A program made the position numbers and the translations under genes. Below, piece by piece: positions 23,771 through 33,052 of a DNA stretch of 34,704 bases. Source of the stretch: Pseudomonadota bacterium (GTDB taxonomy: Bacteria > Pseudomonadota > Alphaproteobacteria > Acetobacterales > Acetobacteraceae). The DNA lies in the NCBI GenBank assembly GCA_021845595.1, contig JAJZVV010000022.1, positions 1-34,704 on the forward strand, given 5' to 3'. The notes under the pieces are model-generated. The model saw nothing but the letters and a program-made list of their open reading frames with translations. It did no database searches and was not told the origin of the DNA. How positions within the stretch are numbered: position 1 is the first letter of the stretch; each line of letters starts with the position of its first letter.

Positions 23771-24427
23771 GTGCCGGCGGGGGCGAGCCTCGGCATCCTC
23801 ACCGGCTTGGCCGCGGAGGCACGACTCGCCCGCCCGCTCGGCCGCGTCCTGGCCGGCGGCGGCGACGCGGCGGGCGCAATGGCGGCGGCGGAGCGGCTGG
23901 TGGCGGAGGGCGCGACGGCGCTGCTCAGTTTCGGGCTCGCCGGCGGGCTCGACCCCGCCCTGGCGCCCGGCACCATCCTCGTGCCGCGCGCGGTGCTCGC
24001 CGGCGAGCGGCGCTATGCGTGCGCCCCCGCGCTGCTCGCCGCCCTGGGCGGAGCGAACGCGGACCTGCTCCTCGGCGGCGCGGCGGTGGTGGCGACGGTG
24101 GCGGAGAAGACGCGGCTGCGCACGGCGAGCGGGGCGGCGGCGATCGATCTCGAAAGCGGCGCGCTGGCCGAGGTCGCGGATCGCCACGGCCTGCCATTCG
24201 CCGCCCTGCGCGCGGTCTGCGACCCGGCCGACCGCGACCTGCCCGCCCTCGCGCTCGCGGCACTGGATGCGCAGGGGCGGATCGGCCTGTGGCGAAGCTT
24301 CGCCTCGCTCCTGGCGCGGCCGGGCCAGGTGCCGGCGCTGCTCGCCCTGGCGCGCGATGCCGCGGCGGCGCGGCGCGCGTTAGTCCGCCGCGTCCGAGAG
24401 CTCGGCGGCGGGCTTGTCGTGGGCTAG
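23771..24427 (+). CDS. hpnG: Hopanoid-associated nucleosidase/phosphorylase HpnG
   Basis: A 218-residue member of the purine nucleoside phosphorylase/MTA-SAH nucleosidase superfamily. Conserved stretches are GILTGLAAEARLA at the N-terminus, LLSFGLAGGLDPALAPGTILVP in the middle and AAAIDLESGALAEVADRHGLPFAALRAVCDPADR, which holds the substrate-binding glutamate and the D of the catalytic loop. In hopanoid producers HpnG removes adenine from adenosylhopane, made by HpnH, to give the ribosyl intermediate. The GTG at 23771 follows hemB closely. Its 3' end overlaps that of the convergent hpnH by 48 bp. The neighbouring genes make the assignment firm. Confidence 0.9.
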   Translation: MPAGASLGILTGLAAEARLARPLGRVLAGGGDAAGAMAAAERLVAEGATALLSFGLAGGLDPALAPGTILVPRAVLAGERRYACAPALLAALGGANADLLLGGAAVVATVAEKTRLRTASGAAAIDLESGALAEVADRHGLPFAALRAVCDPADRDLPALALAALDAQGRIGLWRSFASLLARPGQVPALLALARDAAAARRALVRRVRELGGGLVVG

Positions 24428-25531
24428 CTTCGCCATCGCCTGTTCGACATGGCGGCTGAACACGTATTCCGCCGGTCGCTGGCGATCGAGCGGGATTTCC
24501 GGCGCCATCGGCCCGCTCGTGCGCACGCCCTTGCGCTCCACTTTCAGAAGTTCCCACGGCTTGCGCACCGCTTCGGCCACCGCCGTCGCCTCGTAGCCGG
24601 AATGCACCATGCAGTCGGCGCATTTCTCGTAGTTGCCGGTGCCGTAGGCGTCCCAGTCCGTGGTCTCCATCAGCTCCTTGAAGCTTTTGGCGTAGCCTTC
24701 GCCGAGCAGATAGCAGGGCCGCTGCCAGCCGAAATAGGTTCGTGTCGGGTTGCCCCACGGCGTGCAGTGATAGGCGCGGTTGCCGGCGAGAAAATCGAGG
24801 AACAGCGCCGACTGGTTGAACGCCCAGCGCCGCTTGCTGCGGTCCTCGCGCGCGAAAATGCCGCGGAACAGGTCCTTGGTGCGCTTGCGGTTGAGGAAAT
24901 GCGCCTGGTCCGGCGCGCGCTCGTAGGCATAGCCGGGCGAGACGCTGATGCCGTCGATGCCCATGTCGGTCACGGTATCGAAGAACTGCGCCACGCGCGC
25001 GGGATCGGCGTCGGAGAACAGCGTGGCGTTGATGATGGTGCGGAAACCCGCCTCCTTCACCGTGCGGATCGCCGCCACGGCGCGGTCGTAGACGCCGTCC
25101 TGGCAGACCGATTTGTCGTGTTCCTCGCGCAGTCCGTCGAGATGCACCGACCAGGTGAAATAGCGGTTCGGCTTGAACAGATGCAGCTTTTTCTCGAGCA
25201 GCAGCGCGTTGGTGCAGACGATGACGAATTTCCGGCGCGCGATGATGCCGCGCACGACCTCGTCGATCTCCTTGTGCAGCAGCGGCTCTCCGCCGGCGAT
25301 GACGACCACCGGCGCGCCGCACTCGTCGACCGCTTCCAGGCACTCGGCGACGGAAAGGCGCTGGTTCAGGATCGGCGCCGGATAATCGATCTTGCCGCAC
25401 CCGGCGCAGGCCAGGTTGCAGCGGAACAGCGGCTCCAGCATCAGCACCAGCGGGTAGCGCTTGCGCCCGAGCAGATGCTGCTTGACGACATAGGCGCCGA
25501 CTTTCAGCGCCTGATGGATGGGAACGGCCAT
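24380..25531 (-). CDS. hpnH: Radical SAM adenosylhopane synthase HpnH
   Basis: A 383-residue radical SAM enzyme. The iron-sulfur motif CNLACAGC (C38, C42, C45) follows a family-specific N-terminus (MAVPIHQALKVGAYVVKQHL). A second cysteine group, YEKCADCMVHSGYEA, lies near the C-terminus. HpnH joins a 5'-deoxyadenosyl radical to diploptene, forming adenosylhopane, the first step of C35 side-chain synthesis. The ATG at 25529-25531 is chosen over an open upstream extension because the family starts with MAVP and GAGGAG precedes it. It is 13 bp downstream of ispH on the same strand, so the two are probably one operon. Confidence 0.95.
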   Translation of the reverse strand: MAVPIHQALKVGAYVVKQHLLGRKRYPLVLMLEPLFRCNLACAGCGKIDYPAPILNQRLSVAECLEAVDECGAPVVVIAGGEPLLHKEIDEVVRGIIARRKFVIVCTNALLLEKKLHLFKPNRYFTWSVHLDGLREEHDKSVCQDGVYDRAVAAIRTVKEAGFRTIINATLFSDADPARVAQFFDTVTDMGIDGISVSPGYAYERAPDQAHFLNRKRTKDLFRGIFAREDRSKRRWAFNQSALFLDFLAGNRAYHCTPWGNPTRTYFGWQRPCYLLGEGYAKSFKELMETTDWDAYGTGNYEKCADCMVHSGYEATAVAEAVRKPWELLKVERKGVRTSGPMAPEIPLDRQRPAEYVFSRHVEQAMAKLAHDKPAAELSDAAD

Positions 25532-25544
25532 TCCGCGACTCTCC

Positions 25545-26501
25545 TCAGGCGACCAGCGACTCGTCGGCAAGCGAATCGTCGGCGAGCTCCGGCGGCAGGC
25601 GGAAGCTGACATCCTCAGCCACGCCCTGCATGGTGGTGATCTCGACCGGGCCGATGCGGCGCAAACCCGCGAGCACGTCATGGACCAGCGCATCGGGCGC
25701 CGAGGCCCCGGCGGTGAGGCCGACGCAGCCGATGCCCGCGAACCATTCCGGTCGCAGATCTCCGGCGTCTTCGATCAGGTAGCTCGGCCGGCCGAGTTCG
25801 GCGCCGATCTCGCGCAGCCGGTTGGAATTGGAACTGTTGCGGCTGCCGACGACCAGGATCAGGTCCGCCTGCTGCGCCAGCTCGCGCACCGCGGTCTGGC
25901 GGTTCTGCGTCGCGTAGCAGATGTCGCGCACGTCCGGGCCTTTGATTTCGGGAAACCGGGCCTTCAGCGCGGCGATGATCTGGCGCGTATCGTCCACCGA
26001 CAGCGTCGTCTGCGTCACATAGGCGAGCTTGGTGGGATCGGTCACCATGAGGCCGGCGACGTCGGCGACGGTCTGGACCAGATAGACCTTGCCCGGAATG
26101 CGCCCGATCGTGCCCTCGACCTCGGCATGGCCGGCATGTCCCACGAGCACGACTTCACGCCCGGCCGCGGCATAGCGCCGCCCTTCGGCATGGACCTTGG
26201 CCACCAGCGGGCAGGTCGCGTCGATCACCGGCAGACTGCGCTCGGCCGCCAGTTCCTCGACCCGCTGCGCGACTCCGTGGGCGCTGAACACGGTGATCGC
26301 GCCGGGTGGAATCTCGTCCAGCTCGTCCACGAACACCGCCCCGCGAGTGCGCAGATCCTCGACGACATGGCGGTTATGCACGATCTCGTGGCGGACGTAG
26401 ATCGGCGGACCGTATTTCTTCAACGCCCGCTCGACGATCTCGATCGCCCGTTCGACACCGGCGCAGAAGCCGCGCGGCTGAGCCAAGACGACGCGCAACA
26501 T
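25545..26501 (-). CDS. ispH: 4-hydroxy-3-methylbut-2-enyl diphosphate reductase IspH
   Basis: A 318-residue iron-sulfur enzyme that performs the last step of the non-mevalonate (MEP) pathway, reducing HMBPP to IPP and DMAPP. The three cluster cysteines are C13 (PRGFCAGV), C97 (IDATCPLV) and C195 ([12 protein letters not shown]). Substrate-site residues H41, H124 and E126 ([19 protein letters not shown]) are present. The C-terminus carries the SSNSNRL and GASAP substrate loops. The gene is divergent from dxs, the first step of the same pathway, and followed by hpnH, so precursor supply and hopanoid tailoring may be coordinated. Confidence 0.97.
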   Translation of the reverse strand: MLRVVLAQPRGFCAGVERAIEIVERALKKYGPPIYVRHEIVHNRHVVEDLRTRGAVFVDELDEIPPGAITVFSAHGVAQRVEELAAERSLPVIDATCPLVAKVHAEGRRYAAAGREVVLVGHAGHAEVEGTIGRIPGKVYLVQTVADVAGLMVTDPTKLAYVTQTTLSVDDTRQIIAALKARFPEIKGPDVRDICYATQNRQTAVRELAQQADLILVVGSRNSSNSNRLREIGAELGRPSYLIEDAGDLRPEWFAGIGCVGLTAGASAPDALVHDVLAGLRRIGPVEITTMQGVAEDVSFRLPPELADDSLADESLVA

Positions 26502-26997
26502 GCCCTTGCTCCAGCAGAGGTTTCACTCGGTGATCACGGGACCGTGCGCAGACCCCACCCCGCGCCGGCGTGGGGGATATGGCACGCGCCATCCCCCTCG
26601 GCAACCGCAATCGAGGCCATGGGCCGCCCAATGGCGGCACGATCGGGGCGACACCTGTGGCAGGGGCGCAACAGTTGGGTCATCCCGAATGGCTCCCCCC
26701 TGCCCGGCCCGGTTGCATGAAGCCTAAGAATCTTTACAGACTGCCGTAATGACGTGAGCCGACGTTGTCGCGAAAGCTGGGGCGCGAAAGCTGGGGCGCG
26801 AAAGCTGGTCTGTCGGGGCGATGGTTGCGCCGGCGCGGGCTCGGTGCCATCCGCCACGGCCAACCGGGGCTTCAATCGCCGGGTCTTCAACCGAATATCC
26901 AAGCTGCGTCCCCCACCGCGCGGGGAGCGGCATGATGCCGAAGCGCGAGGACACGCGAAGGCCGGCGATGGGCCGGCGAACGCAGGGGTTTTGGACG
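26502..26997. other. Divergent intergenic region between ispH and dxs, with a tandem repeat
   Basis: About 500 bp with no supported gene. It should hold the promoters of ispH (leftward) and dxs (rightward). A 14-bp unit, CGCGAAAGCTGGGG, is repeated almost three times at 26769-26808. Upstream in-frame ATGs for dxs exist at 26932 and 26935 but give a non-homologous extension, so part of this stretch would be coding only if those were used. I cannot name promoter boxes with confidence. Confidence 0.5.
26769..26808. repeat. 14-bp tandem repeat, about 2.9 copies
   Basis: CGCGAAAGCTGGGG at 26769-26782 and 26783-26796, then a 12-base partial copy to 26808. It lies in the leader/promoter region of dxs and may be a variable repeat or regulator-binding array. 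Confidence 0.75.
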
Positions 26998-28920
26998 ATG
27001 TCTCGATCGCGAGTTGTGACGCCGCTGTTGGACCGGGTGCGCACCCCGGCGGATCTGCGGAATTTCTCCCCCGAGCAGCTGCGCCAGCTCGCCGACGAGC
27101 TGCGCGCCGAGACCATCGACGCGGTCTCCGTCACCGGCGGCCATCTCGGCGCCTCGCTCGGTGTGGTCGAGCTCACCGTCGCCCTGCACGCGGTGTTCGA
27201 CACGCCGGCGGACCGGCTGATCTGGGATGTCGGCCACCAGGCCTACCCGCACAAAATCCTCACCGGGCGGCGCGACCGCATTCGCACCCTGCGCCAGGGC
27301 GGCGGGCTCTCCGGCTTCACCCGCCGCGCGGAGAGCGAATACGATCCGTTCGGCGCGGCGCATTCCTCGACCTCGATTTCGGCCGGGCTCGGCATGGCGG
27401 TGGCGCGCGACCTGACGGGGCGCGACAACCATGTCATCGCCGTGATCGGCGACGGCGCGATGAGCGCCGGCATGGCCTACGAGGCGATGAACAATGCCGG
27501 CGCGCGGCATTCCCAGCTCATCGTCATCCTCAACGACAACGACATGTCGATCGCGCCCCCGGTCGGCGCGATGAGCGCCTATCTGTCGCGGCTGATGTCC
27601 TCGCGCAGCTTCCTCTCCCTGCGCGAACTCGCCGGGCGGATGGCGCGGATGTTCCCCAAGGGTATCGAGCGCACGGCGCGGCGGGCGGAGGAGTTTGCCC
27701 GCGGCATCCTCACCGGCGGCACGCTGTTCGAGGAGCTTGGGTTTTACTATGTCGGGCCGGTGGACGGGCATAATCTCGACCACCTGCTGCCGGTCCTGCG
27801 CAATGTCCGCGAGGCCGAGGAGCGCGGGCCGATCCTGCTCCATGTCATCACCAAGAAGGGCAAGGGCTACGCCCCGGCCGAGGCGGCGGCGGACAAGTAT
27901 CACGGCGTCGCCAAGTTCAACGTCGTCACCGGCGAGCAGGCCAAGGCGCCGCCCGGCCCGCCCTCCTACACCAAGGTGTTCGCCGAATCGCTGATCGCCG
28001 AGGCGGAGGCGGACAAGCGCATCGTCGCCATCAACGCGGCGATGCCCTCGGGCACCGGGCTCGACAAGTTCGCCGCGCGCTTCCCCGATCGCTGCTTCGA
28101 TGTCGGCATCGCCGAGCAGCACGCCGTCACCTTCGCCGCCGGCATGGCGACCGAGGGGCTGAAGCCGTTCTGCGCCATTTATTCCACCTTCCTGCAGCGC
28201 GCCTACGACCAGGTGGTGCACGACGTCGCCATCCAGTCGCTCCCGGTGCGTTTCGCCATCGACCGCGCCGGGCTGGTCGGCGCCGACGGCGCGACCCATG
28301 CCGGCAGCTTCGATCTCGCCTATCTCGGCTGTCTGCCCGGGTTCGTGCTGATGGCCCCGGCCGACGAGGCGGAGCTGAAGCACATGGTCGCCACCGCCGC
28401 CGCGATCGACGACCGGCCCTCGGCCTTCCGCTATCCGCGTGGCGAGGGTACCGGCGTGGCGCTGCCAGCGAAGGGCGAGATCCTGCCGATCGGGCGCGGG
28501 CGCGTGCTGCGCGAGGGCGCGGCGGTGGCGATTCTCTCGCTCGGCACCCGCCTCGCCGACGCGCTGCGCGCCGCCGAAGATCTCGCCGCCCGCGGCCTGC
28601 CGGCGACGGTTGCCGATGCCCGCTTCGCCAAGCCGCTGGACACCGACTTGATCGAGCAGCTCGCCCGCCACCACGAGGTGCTGGTCATCGTCGAGGAAGG
28701 CTCGGTCGGCGGCTTCGCCAGCCATGTCACCCAGCATCTCGCCCGGCGCGGCCTGCTCGACCACGGGCTCAAGCTGCGGCCGATGACGCTGCCGGACCGC
28801 TTCATCGACCACGACACCCATCCCCGCCAGATCGCCGAGGCCGGGCTTTCGGCCAAGGATATCGTGGCCACCGTGCTCGATGCGCTGGGGCGGACCCTGG
28901 CGCAGGTGGTGCCGGCATGA
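26998..28920 (+). CDS. dxs: 1-deoxy-D-xylulose-5-phosphate synthase
   Basis: A 640-residue thiamine-diphosphate enzyme that condenses pyruvate and glyceraldehyde 3-phosphate, the entry step of the MEP isoprenoid pathway. Visible are H49 ([10 protein letters not shown]), H80 ([14 protein letters not shown]), the thiamine-diphosphate motif [18 protein letters not shown] (151-168), the catalytic glutamate in [10 protein letters not shown] and the transketolase C-terminal domain. The ATG at 26998 gives the usual length of about 640; an open frame extends upstream by 59 codons without homology. Its stop overlaps the hpnM start in ATGA, so dxs leads the operon dxs-hpnM-hpnI-hpnJ-hpnK and a FemAB-like gene. 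A dxs copy here supplies isoprenoid precursors for hopanoids. Confidence 0.97.
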   Translation: MSRSRVVTPLLDRVRTPADLRNFSPEQLRQLADELRAETIDAVSVTGGHLGASLGVVELTVALHAVFDTPADRLIWDVGHQAYPHKILTGRRDRIRTLRQGGGLSGFTRRAESEYDPFGAAHSSTSISAGLGMAVARDLTGRDNHVIAVIGDGAMSAGMAYEAMNNAGARHSQLIVILNDNDMSIAPPVGAMSAYLSRLMSSRSFLSLRELAGRMARMFPKGIERTARRAEEFARGILTGGTLFEELGFYYVGPVDGHNLDHLLPVLRNVREAEERGPILLHVITKKGKGYAPAEAAADKYHGVAKFNVVTGEQAKAPPGPPSYTKVFAESLIAEAEADKRIVAINAAMPSGTGLDKFAARFPDRCFDVGIAEQHAVTFAAGMATEGLKPFCAIYSTFLQRAYDQVVHDVAIQSLPVRFAIDRAGLVGADGATHAGSFDLAYLGCLPGFVLMAPADEAELKHMVATAAAIDDRPSAFRYPRGEGTGVALPAKGEILPIGRGRVLREGAAVAILSLGTRLADALRAAEDLAARGLPATVADARFAKPLDTDLIEQLARHHEVLVIVEEGSVGGFASHVTQHLARRGLLDHGLKLRPMTLPDRFIDHDTHPRQIAEAGLSAKDIVATVLDALGRTLAQVVPA

Positions 28921-29540
28921 GGCTTGGTCCGGGCCGGCGCGGGGTTCTGGCGCTGCTGCTGCTGCTGCCCGCGCTGGCCACGGCACGGGCGGACGAACCG
29001 GCCGCGGCAGCGCCGATCCGGGTGCTCAACGACGCGCTGCTGGCGGCGATGAAGGCGGGCAAGACCGAGTCCTTCGCCAAGCGCGTCAATCTGCTCGGCC
29101 CGGCCGTCGAGGGCGCGTTCGACCTGCCCGGCATCCTGCGCACCTCGGTCGGGCCGCGCTGGAGCGAGTTCTCCGCCGACGACCAGAAGGCCCTGCTGAC
29201 CGCCTTCACCGCTTTCACCCTGGCCAGCTACGCCGCCAATTTCGACGGCTATGACGGCCAGCGCTTCGAGGTGCTGCCCGACCAGCGAGCGGTCGGGCCG
29301 GATCTCGTGGTGGCCACGCGAATCGTGCCGAAGGACGGGGATCCGGCCCGGATCGACTACGTCATGCGCCAGGTGGCGGGGGCGTGGAAGGCGGTGGACG
29401 TGCTGCTGGACGGGTCGATCAGCCGCGTCGCCCTGCAGCGCTCCGATTTCCGCACCACGCTCGCCAACGGCGGCGCCCCGGCGCTGATCCGCATCCTGAA
29501 CAAGAAAACCGCCGATCTCGCGGGCGGCACGCCGGCCTGA
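28917..29540 (+). CDS. hpnM: Hopanoid-associated MlaC/Ttg2-like periplasmic protein HpnM
   Basis: A 207-residue secreted protein. A signal peptide ([20 protein letters not shown], cleavage near ARA-DE at about 25) is followed by a Ttg2D/MlaC-type domain: [52 protein letters not shown] and the terminal [32 protein letters not shown] pattern. MlaC-like proteins ferry lipids across the periplasm; HpnM is thought to act in hopanoid transport or localisation with the RND transporter HpnN, which is not in this window. The start overlaps the dxs stop by 4 bp (ATGA), suggesting translational coupling. Confidence 0.92.
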   Translation: MRLGPGRRGVLALLLLLPALATARADEPAAAAPIRVLNDALLAAMKAGKTESFAKRVNLLGPAVEGAFDLPGILRTSVGPRWSEFSADDQKALLTAFTAFTLASYAANFDGYDGQRFEVLPDQRAVGPDLVVATRIVPKDGDPARIDYVMRQVAGAWKAVDVLLDGSISRVALQRSDFRTTLANGGAPALIRILNKKTADLAGGTPA

Positions 29541-29545
29541 CGGCG

Positions 29546-30706
29546 ATGGCGACGCTCGCCATCCTCGCCGCCGCGCTCGGCCTGGCCGGCATCGGCAATG
29601 CGCTGGCGGGCTGGCTCGCCACACGCCGCTTCGCCCGTGCGCTCGCCGCGCCGCCGCTCGCCGCGCTGCTGCCTCCGGTCAGCGTGCTCAAGCCGCTCTA
29701 CGGCGAGGAACCGCTGCTGGAGGAGGCGCTGGCCTCGTTCTGCGCCCAGGACTACCCGGCGATGCAGATCGTCTGCGGCGTGCAGGACGCCGCCGATCCG
29801 GCCGCCGCCGTGGTCGAACGGCTCCAGCGTCGCTTCCCCGACCGCGACATCGTCCTCGTCGTCAACCCGGCGCGGCACGGCAGCAACGGCAAGATCGGCA
29901 ACCTCATCAACATGCTGCCCGCCGCGCGCCACGATATTCTGGTGATCGCGGATGCCGACATGCATGCCGCGGCGGACCATCTGCGCCGCGTCGTCGCCGC
30001 TCTGCGCGCGCCGGGCACCGGGCTCGCGACGACGCTCTACACCGCCCGGCCGGCGCATCCCGGTCTCGCCGCGCGGCTCGGCGCCACGCAGATCACCCAC
30101 GGCTTCCTCCCCGGCGCGCTGCTCGCCCGCGCCCTCGGCCGGCGCGACTGTTTCGGCGCCACCATGGCGCTGCGGCGGGAGACGCTCACCGCCATCGGCG
30201 GGCTCGCCGCGCTCGCCGACCGGCTGGCCGACGACGCGGCCCTCGGCCAGCTCGTCGCCGCCCGCGGTCTCGCCGTCGCGCTGGCGCCGAGCCTGCCGGC
30301 AACGACGGTGCCGGAGGCCAGCCTGCGCGCGCTGCTGCGCCACGAGCTGCGCTGGGCGCGCACCGTGCGCTCGCTGGCGCCGCTCGGCTTCGCCGCCTCC
30401 GCCGTGCAATATCCGCTGGCCTGGGCCGCGCTGGCGGTGATCGCCTCGGCCGGGGCCGCCTGGGCGCTGGTGCTGGCGGCGCTGACCTGGGCGGTGCGCG
30501 CCGCCACCGTGCGCGGCATCGACCGCGCCCTGGGCCTGACGCCGACCGTGCCGCTCTGGCTGCTGGCGCCGCGGGACCTGGTTTCCGTCGGGCTGATCGT
30601 GGCGAGCTTTCTCGGCGATACCGTGCAATGGCGCGGCCAGCTCATGGCGGTCGACCGCCCGGGGCCCTTGCGCAAGGGGATGCCGGTGGGCAAAGAAGCG
30701 GCATAG
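29546..30706 (+). CDS. hpnI: Hopanoid glycosyltransferase HpnI
   Basis: A 386-residue membrane glycosyltransferase of the ceramide-glucosyltransferase-like (GT21) type. It has an N-terminal membrane helix (1-25), then the catalytic aspartates: D81 (CGVQDAADP), DADM (136-139), D229/D230 (RLADDAALG) and the RHELRW motif (265-270) equivalent to (Q/R)xxRW. Two or three membrane helices close the protein (about 280-320 and 350-372). HpnI transfers N-acetylglucosamine to the ribosyl/bacteriohopanetriol side chain. The ATG at 29546 follows the hpnM stop by 5 bp, so translation is probably coupled. HpnK then deacetylates its product. Confidence 0.93.
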   Translation: MATLAILAAALGLAGIGNALAGWLATRRFARALAAPPLAALLPPVSVLKPLYGEEPLLEEALASFCAQDYPAMQIVCGVQDAADPAAAVVERLQRRFPDRDIVLVVNPARHGSNGKIGNLINMLPAARHDILVIADADMHAAADHLRRVVAALRAPGTGLATTLYTARPAHPGLAARLGATQITHGFLPGALLARALGRRDCFGATMALRRETLTAIGGLAALADRLADDAALGQLVAARGLAVALAPSLPATTVPEASLRALLRHELRWARTVRSLAPLGFAASAVQYPLAWAALAVIASAGAAWALVLAALTWAVRAATVRGIDRALGLTPTVPLWLLAPRDLVSVGLIVASFLGDTVQWRGQLMAVDRPGPLRKGMPVGKEAA

Positions 30707-30719
30707 GGGGACCACCGCG

Positions 30720-32156
30720 ATGATGAAGACCTTGTTCCTGCAGCCGCCCTCGTTCGACGGGTTCGATGGCGGCGCCGGTTCACGCTACCAGGCGCGGCGC
30801 GAGATCCGCTCCTTCTGGTACCCGACCTGGCTCGCCCAGCCGGCGGCGCTGGTGCCCGGCAGCAAGCTGATCGACGCCCCGCCGGCGGACGTCTCGCTCG
30901 AAACCGTGCTGGCCACGGCGAAGCAGCACGACCTGGTGGTCATCCACACCTCCACGCCCTCGTTCGCCAACGACGTCCGCGTCGCCCAGGCGATCAAGGA
31001 TGCGCGGCCGGGCATCTCGGTCGGGTTCGTCGGCGCCAAGGTCGCGGTGCAGCCGGCCGAAAGCCTGCGCGACGGCACGCCGATCGACTGGGTGGCGCGC
31101 AACGAGTTCGACTTCACCGTGCTCGACGTCGCCGAGGGCAAGGACCTCGCCGCCATCCCGGGCCTGTCCTGGCGCGGGCGCGACGGCGCCATCACCCACA
31201 ACGAGGATCGCGAGATTCTCGAGAACATGGATGCGCTGCCCTTCGTCACCGAGGTCTACAAGCGCGACCTGCGGATCGAGGATTATTTCATCGGCTATCT
31301 CAAGCACCCCTACCTCTCGCTCTACACCGGGCGCGGCTGCAAATCGCGCTGCACCTTCTGCCTCTGGCCGCAGACCGTCGGCGGGCATCGCTACCGGGTC
31401 CGCAGCGTCTCCCACGTGATCGAGGAAATCCGTCTCGCGCGCTCGTATTTTCCCGAGGTGCGCGAATTCTTCTTCGACGACGACACCTTCACCGACAATC
31501 TGCCGCGCGCCGAGGCGATCGCGCGCGAGCTGGGCAAGCTCGGCATCACCTGGTCGTGCAACGCCAAGGCCAACGTGCCGCGCGAAACGCTGAAGGTGCT
31601 GAAGGACAACGGCCTGCGCCTGCTCCTCGTCGGCTACGAGAGCGGCAACCAGCAGATCCTTTACAACATCAAGAAGGGCATGCGCATCGAGGTCGCCAAG
31701 AAGTTCAGCAAGGATTGCCGCGAGCTCGGCATCAAGATCCACGGCACCTTCATCCTCGGCCTGCCCGGCGAGACGCGCGAAACGATCGAGGAGACCATCC
31801 GCTTCGCCATGGAGGTGAATCCGCACACGCTGCAGGTTTCGCTCGCCGCGCCCTATCCCGGCACCTTCCTCTACCGCCAGGCGATGGAAAACGGCTGGCT
31901 CGATGCGCGCCACGCCGAACTCGTGGACGAGCACGGCGTGCAGATCGCGCCGCTGCACTATCCGCATCTCTCCCACACCGAGATGTTCGACGGCGTCGAG
32001 GAATTCTATCGCCGGTTCTATCTGCGCGCGCCGAAGATCGCCTCCATCGTCGGCGAGATGCTGACCAGCCCGCAGATGCTCGTCCGCCGCCTGCGCGAGG
32101 GGCGCGAGTTCTTCCAGTTCCTGCGCGAGCGCCAGACCAGCAAGCGCGCCGCCTGA
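30720..32156 (+). CDS. hpnJ: B12-binding-type radical SAM protein HpnJ
   Basis: A 478-residue enzyme. The N-terminal part (about 1-180) is a cobalamin-binding-like Rossmann domain (LVVIHTSTPSFANDV, SVGFVGAKVAV). The radical SAM motif CKSRCTFC (C207, C211, C214) lies in GRGCKSRCTFCLWPQ, followed by FFFDDDTFTDN and GYESGNQQIL. HpnJ is proposed to convert the glucosaminyl hopanoid to the cyclitol ether by radical chemistry. Two adjacent ATGs (30720 and 30723) follow GGGGG by about 7-10 bp. It sits between hpnI and hpnK in the same operon. Confidence 0.93.
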   Translation: MMKTLFLQPPSFDGFDGGAGSRYQARREIRSFWYPTWLAQPAALVPGSKLIDAPPADVSLETVLATAKQHDLVVIHTSTPSFANDVRVAQAIKDARPGISVGFVGAKVAVQPAESLRDGTPIDWVARNEFDFTVLDVAEGKDLAAIPGLSWRGRDGAITHNEDREILENMDALPFVTEVYKRDLRIEDYFIGYLKHPYLSLYTGRGCKSRCTFCLWPQTVGGHRYRVRSVSHVIEEIRLARSYFPEVREFFFDDDTFTDNLPRAEAIARELGKLGITWSCNAKANVPRETLKVLKDNGLRLLLVGYESGNQQILYNIKKGMRIEVAKKFSKDCRELGIKIHGTFILGLPGETRETIEETIRFAMEVNPHTLQVSLAAPYPGTFLYRQAMENGWLDARHAELVDEHGVQIAPLHYPHLSHTEMFDGVEEFYRRFYLRAPKIASIVGEMLTSPQMLVRRLREGREFFQFLRERQTSKRAA

Positions 32157-32164
32157 CGCGCGCG

Positions 32165-33052
32165 TTGCGGCGGGTCATTTTCTCGGCCGACGATTTCGGC
32201 CTCTCGCCCGCCGTCAACGAGGCGGTGGAGCAGGCCCACCGCGAGGGGCTGCTCGGCGCCGCCAGCCTGATGGTCGCCGGCCCGGCGGCGGCGGACGCGG
32301 TGCGCCGCGCGCGCGCCCTGCCTGGCCTGCATGTCGGGCTGCATCTCGTCCTCGTCGAGGGCAACGCGGCGCTGCCGCCGGCCGCGATCCCCGATCTCGT
32401 CGATGCCTCGGGCTGGTTCGGCTCCGACCAGGTACGCCGCGGCTTCGCCTATGCGCTCGGCGCCCGCCGCCAGCTCGAAGCCGAAATCGAGGCCCAGTTC
32501 GCCGCCTTCGCCGCCACCGGCCTCGCGCTCGATCACGCCAACGCGCACAAGCACATGCATCTCCACCCCGTGGTGGCGGCGCTGATGATCCGCATCGGCC
32601 GCCGCTACGGGCTGCGGGCGCTGCGCATCCCCGCCGAGCCGGCGGCGCCGCTGGCCGCCTGCGGCACCCGCGTGGGCCTCGGCGCGCGGGCGCTCGCCGC
32701 CTGGAGCCGCGTGCTGCGCGCCCAGGCCCGCCGCGCCGGGCTCGTGGTGAACGATCACGCCTTCGGCATCGCCTGGTCCGGCCACATGACGGCGCCGCGC
32801 CTCGCCGCCTTGGCGCGGCATCTGCCCGAGGGGCTCAGCGAGCTCTACTTCCATCCCGCCAGCCGGCGCGACGCGGACCTGGCGCGGCTGATGCCGGACT
32901 ACGAGCCCGAGGCGGAACTCGCCGCCCTGCTCGACCCCGCCGTCACCGCCGCCTTCGCCGCCATTCCGCGCACCTCCTATGGCGCCGAGGCCGACGCCCT
33001 TTCGCCCGCCACGATCACGCCCACCTCCGCATCATGTCCGCCGACACCCTGA
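32165..33052 (+). CDS. hpnK: YdjC-like hopanoid deacetylase HpnK
   Basis: A 295-residue YdjC/ChbG-type deacetylase. Metal-binding residues are in FSADDFGLS (D9, D10) and HANAHKHMHLHP (H124-H134), with HVGLH at 56-60. HpnK removes the acetyl group from the GlcNAc that HpnI adds. The likely start is TTG at 32165-32167, 8 bp after the hpnJ stop; there is no ATG before the conserved VIFSADDFG and the frame is open only because it runs antisense-like through hpnJ upstream. Its 3' end overlaps the next gene by 19 bp. The C-terminal tail PATITPTSASCPPTP is low-complexity and may only be the product of the overlap. Confidence 0.9.
   Translation: MRRVIFSADDFGLSPAVNEAVEQAHREGLLGAASLMVAGPAAADAVRRARALPGLHVGLHLVLVEGNAALPPAAIPDLVDASGWFGSDQVRRGFAYALGARRQLEAEIEAQFAAFAATGLALDHANAHKHMHLHPVVAALMIRIGRRYGLRALRIPAEPAAPLAACGTRVGLGARALAAWSRVLRAQARRAGLVVNDHAFGIAWSGHMTAPRLAALARHLPEGLSELYFHPASRRDADLARLMPDYEPEAELAALLDPAVTAAFAAIPRTSYGAEADALSPATITPTSASCPPTP

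Noticed and set aside
26769-26808. Short direct repeats as a CRISPR array
   Set aside because: Units are 14 bp and contiguous with no spacers and no cas genes nearby.
26821-26997. 59-codon N-terminal extension of dxs
   Set aside because: It would make the protein longer than the usual 640 residues, with non-homologous sequence across the 14-bp repeat region.
26887-28986. 699-codon open frame on the minus strand opposite dxs
   Set aside because: Antisense shadow of dxs; dxs has full catalytic motifs and family length.
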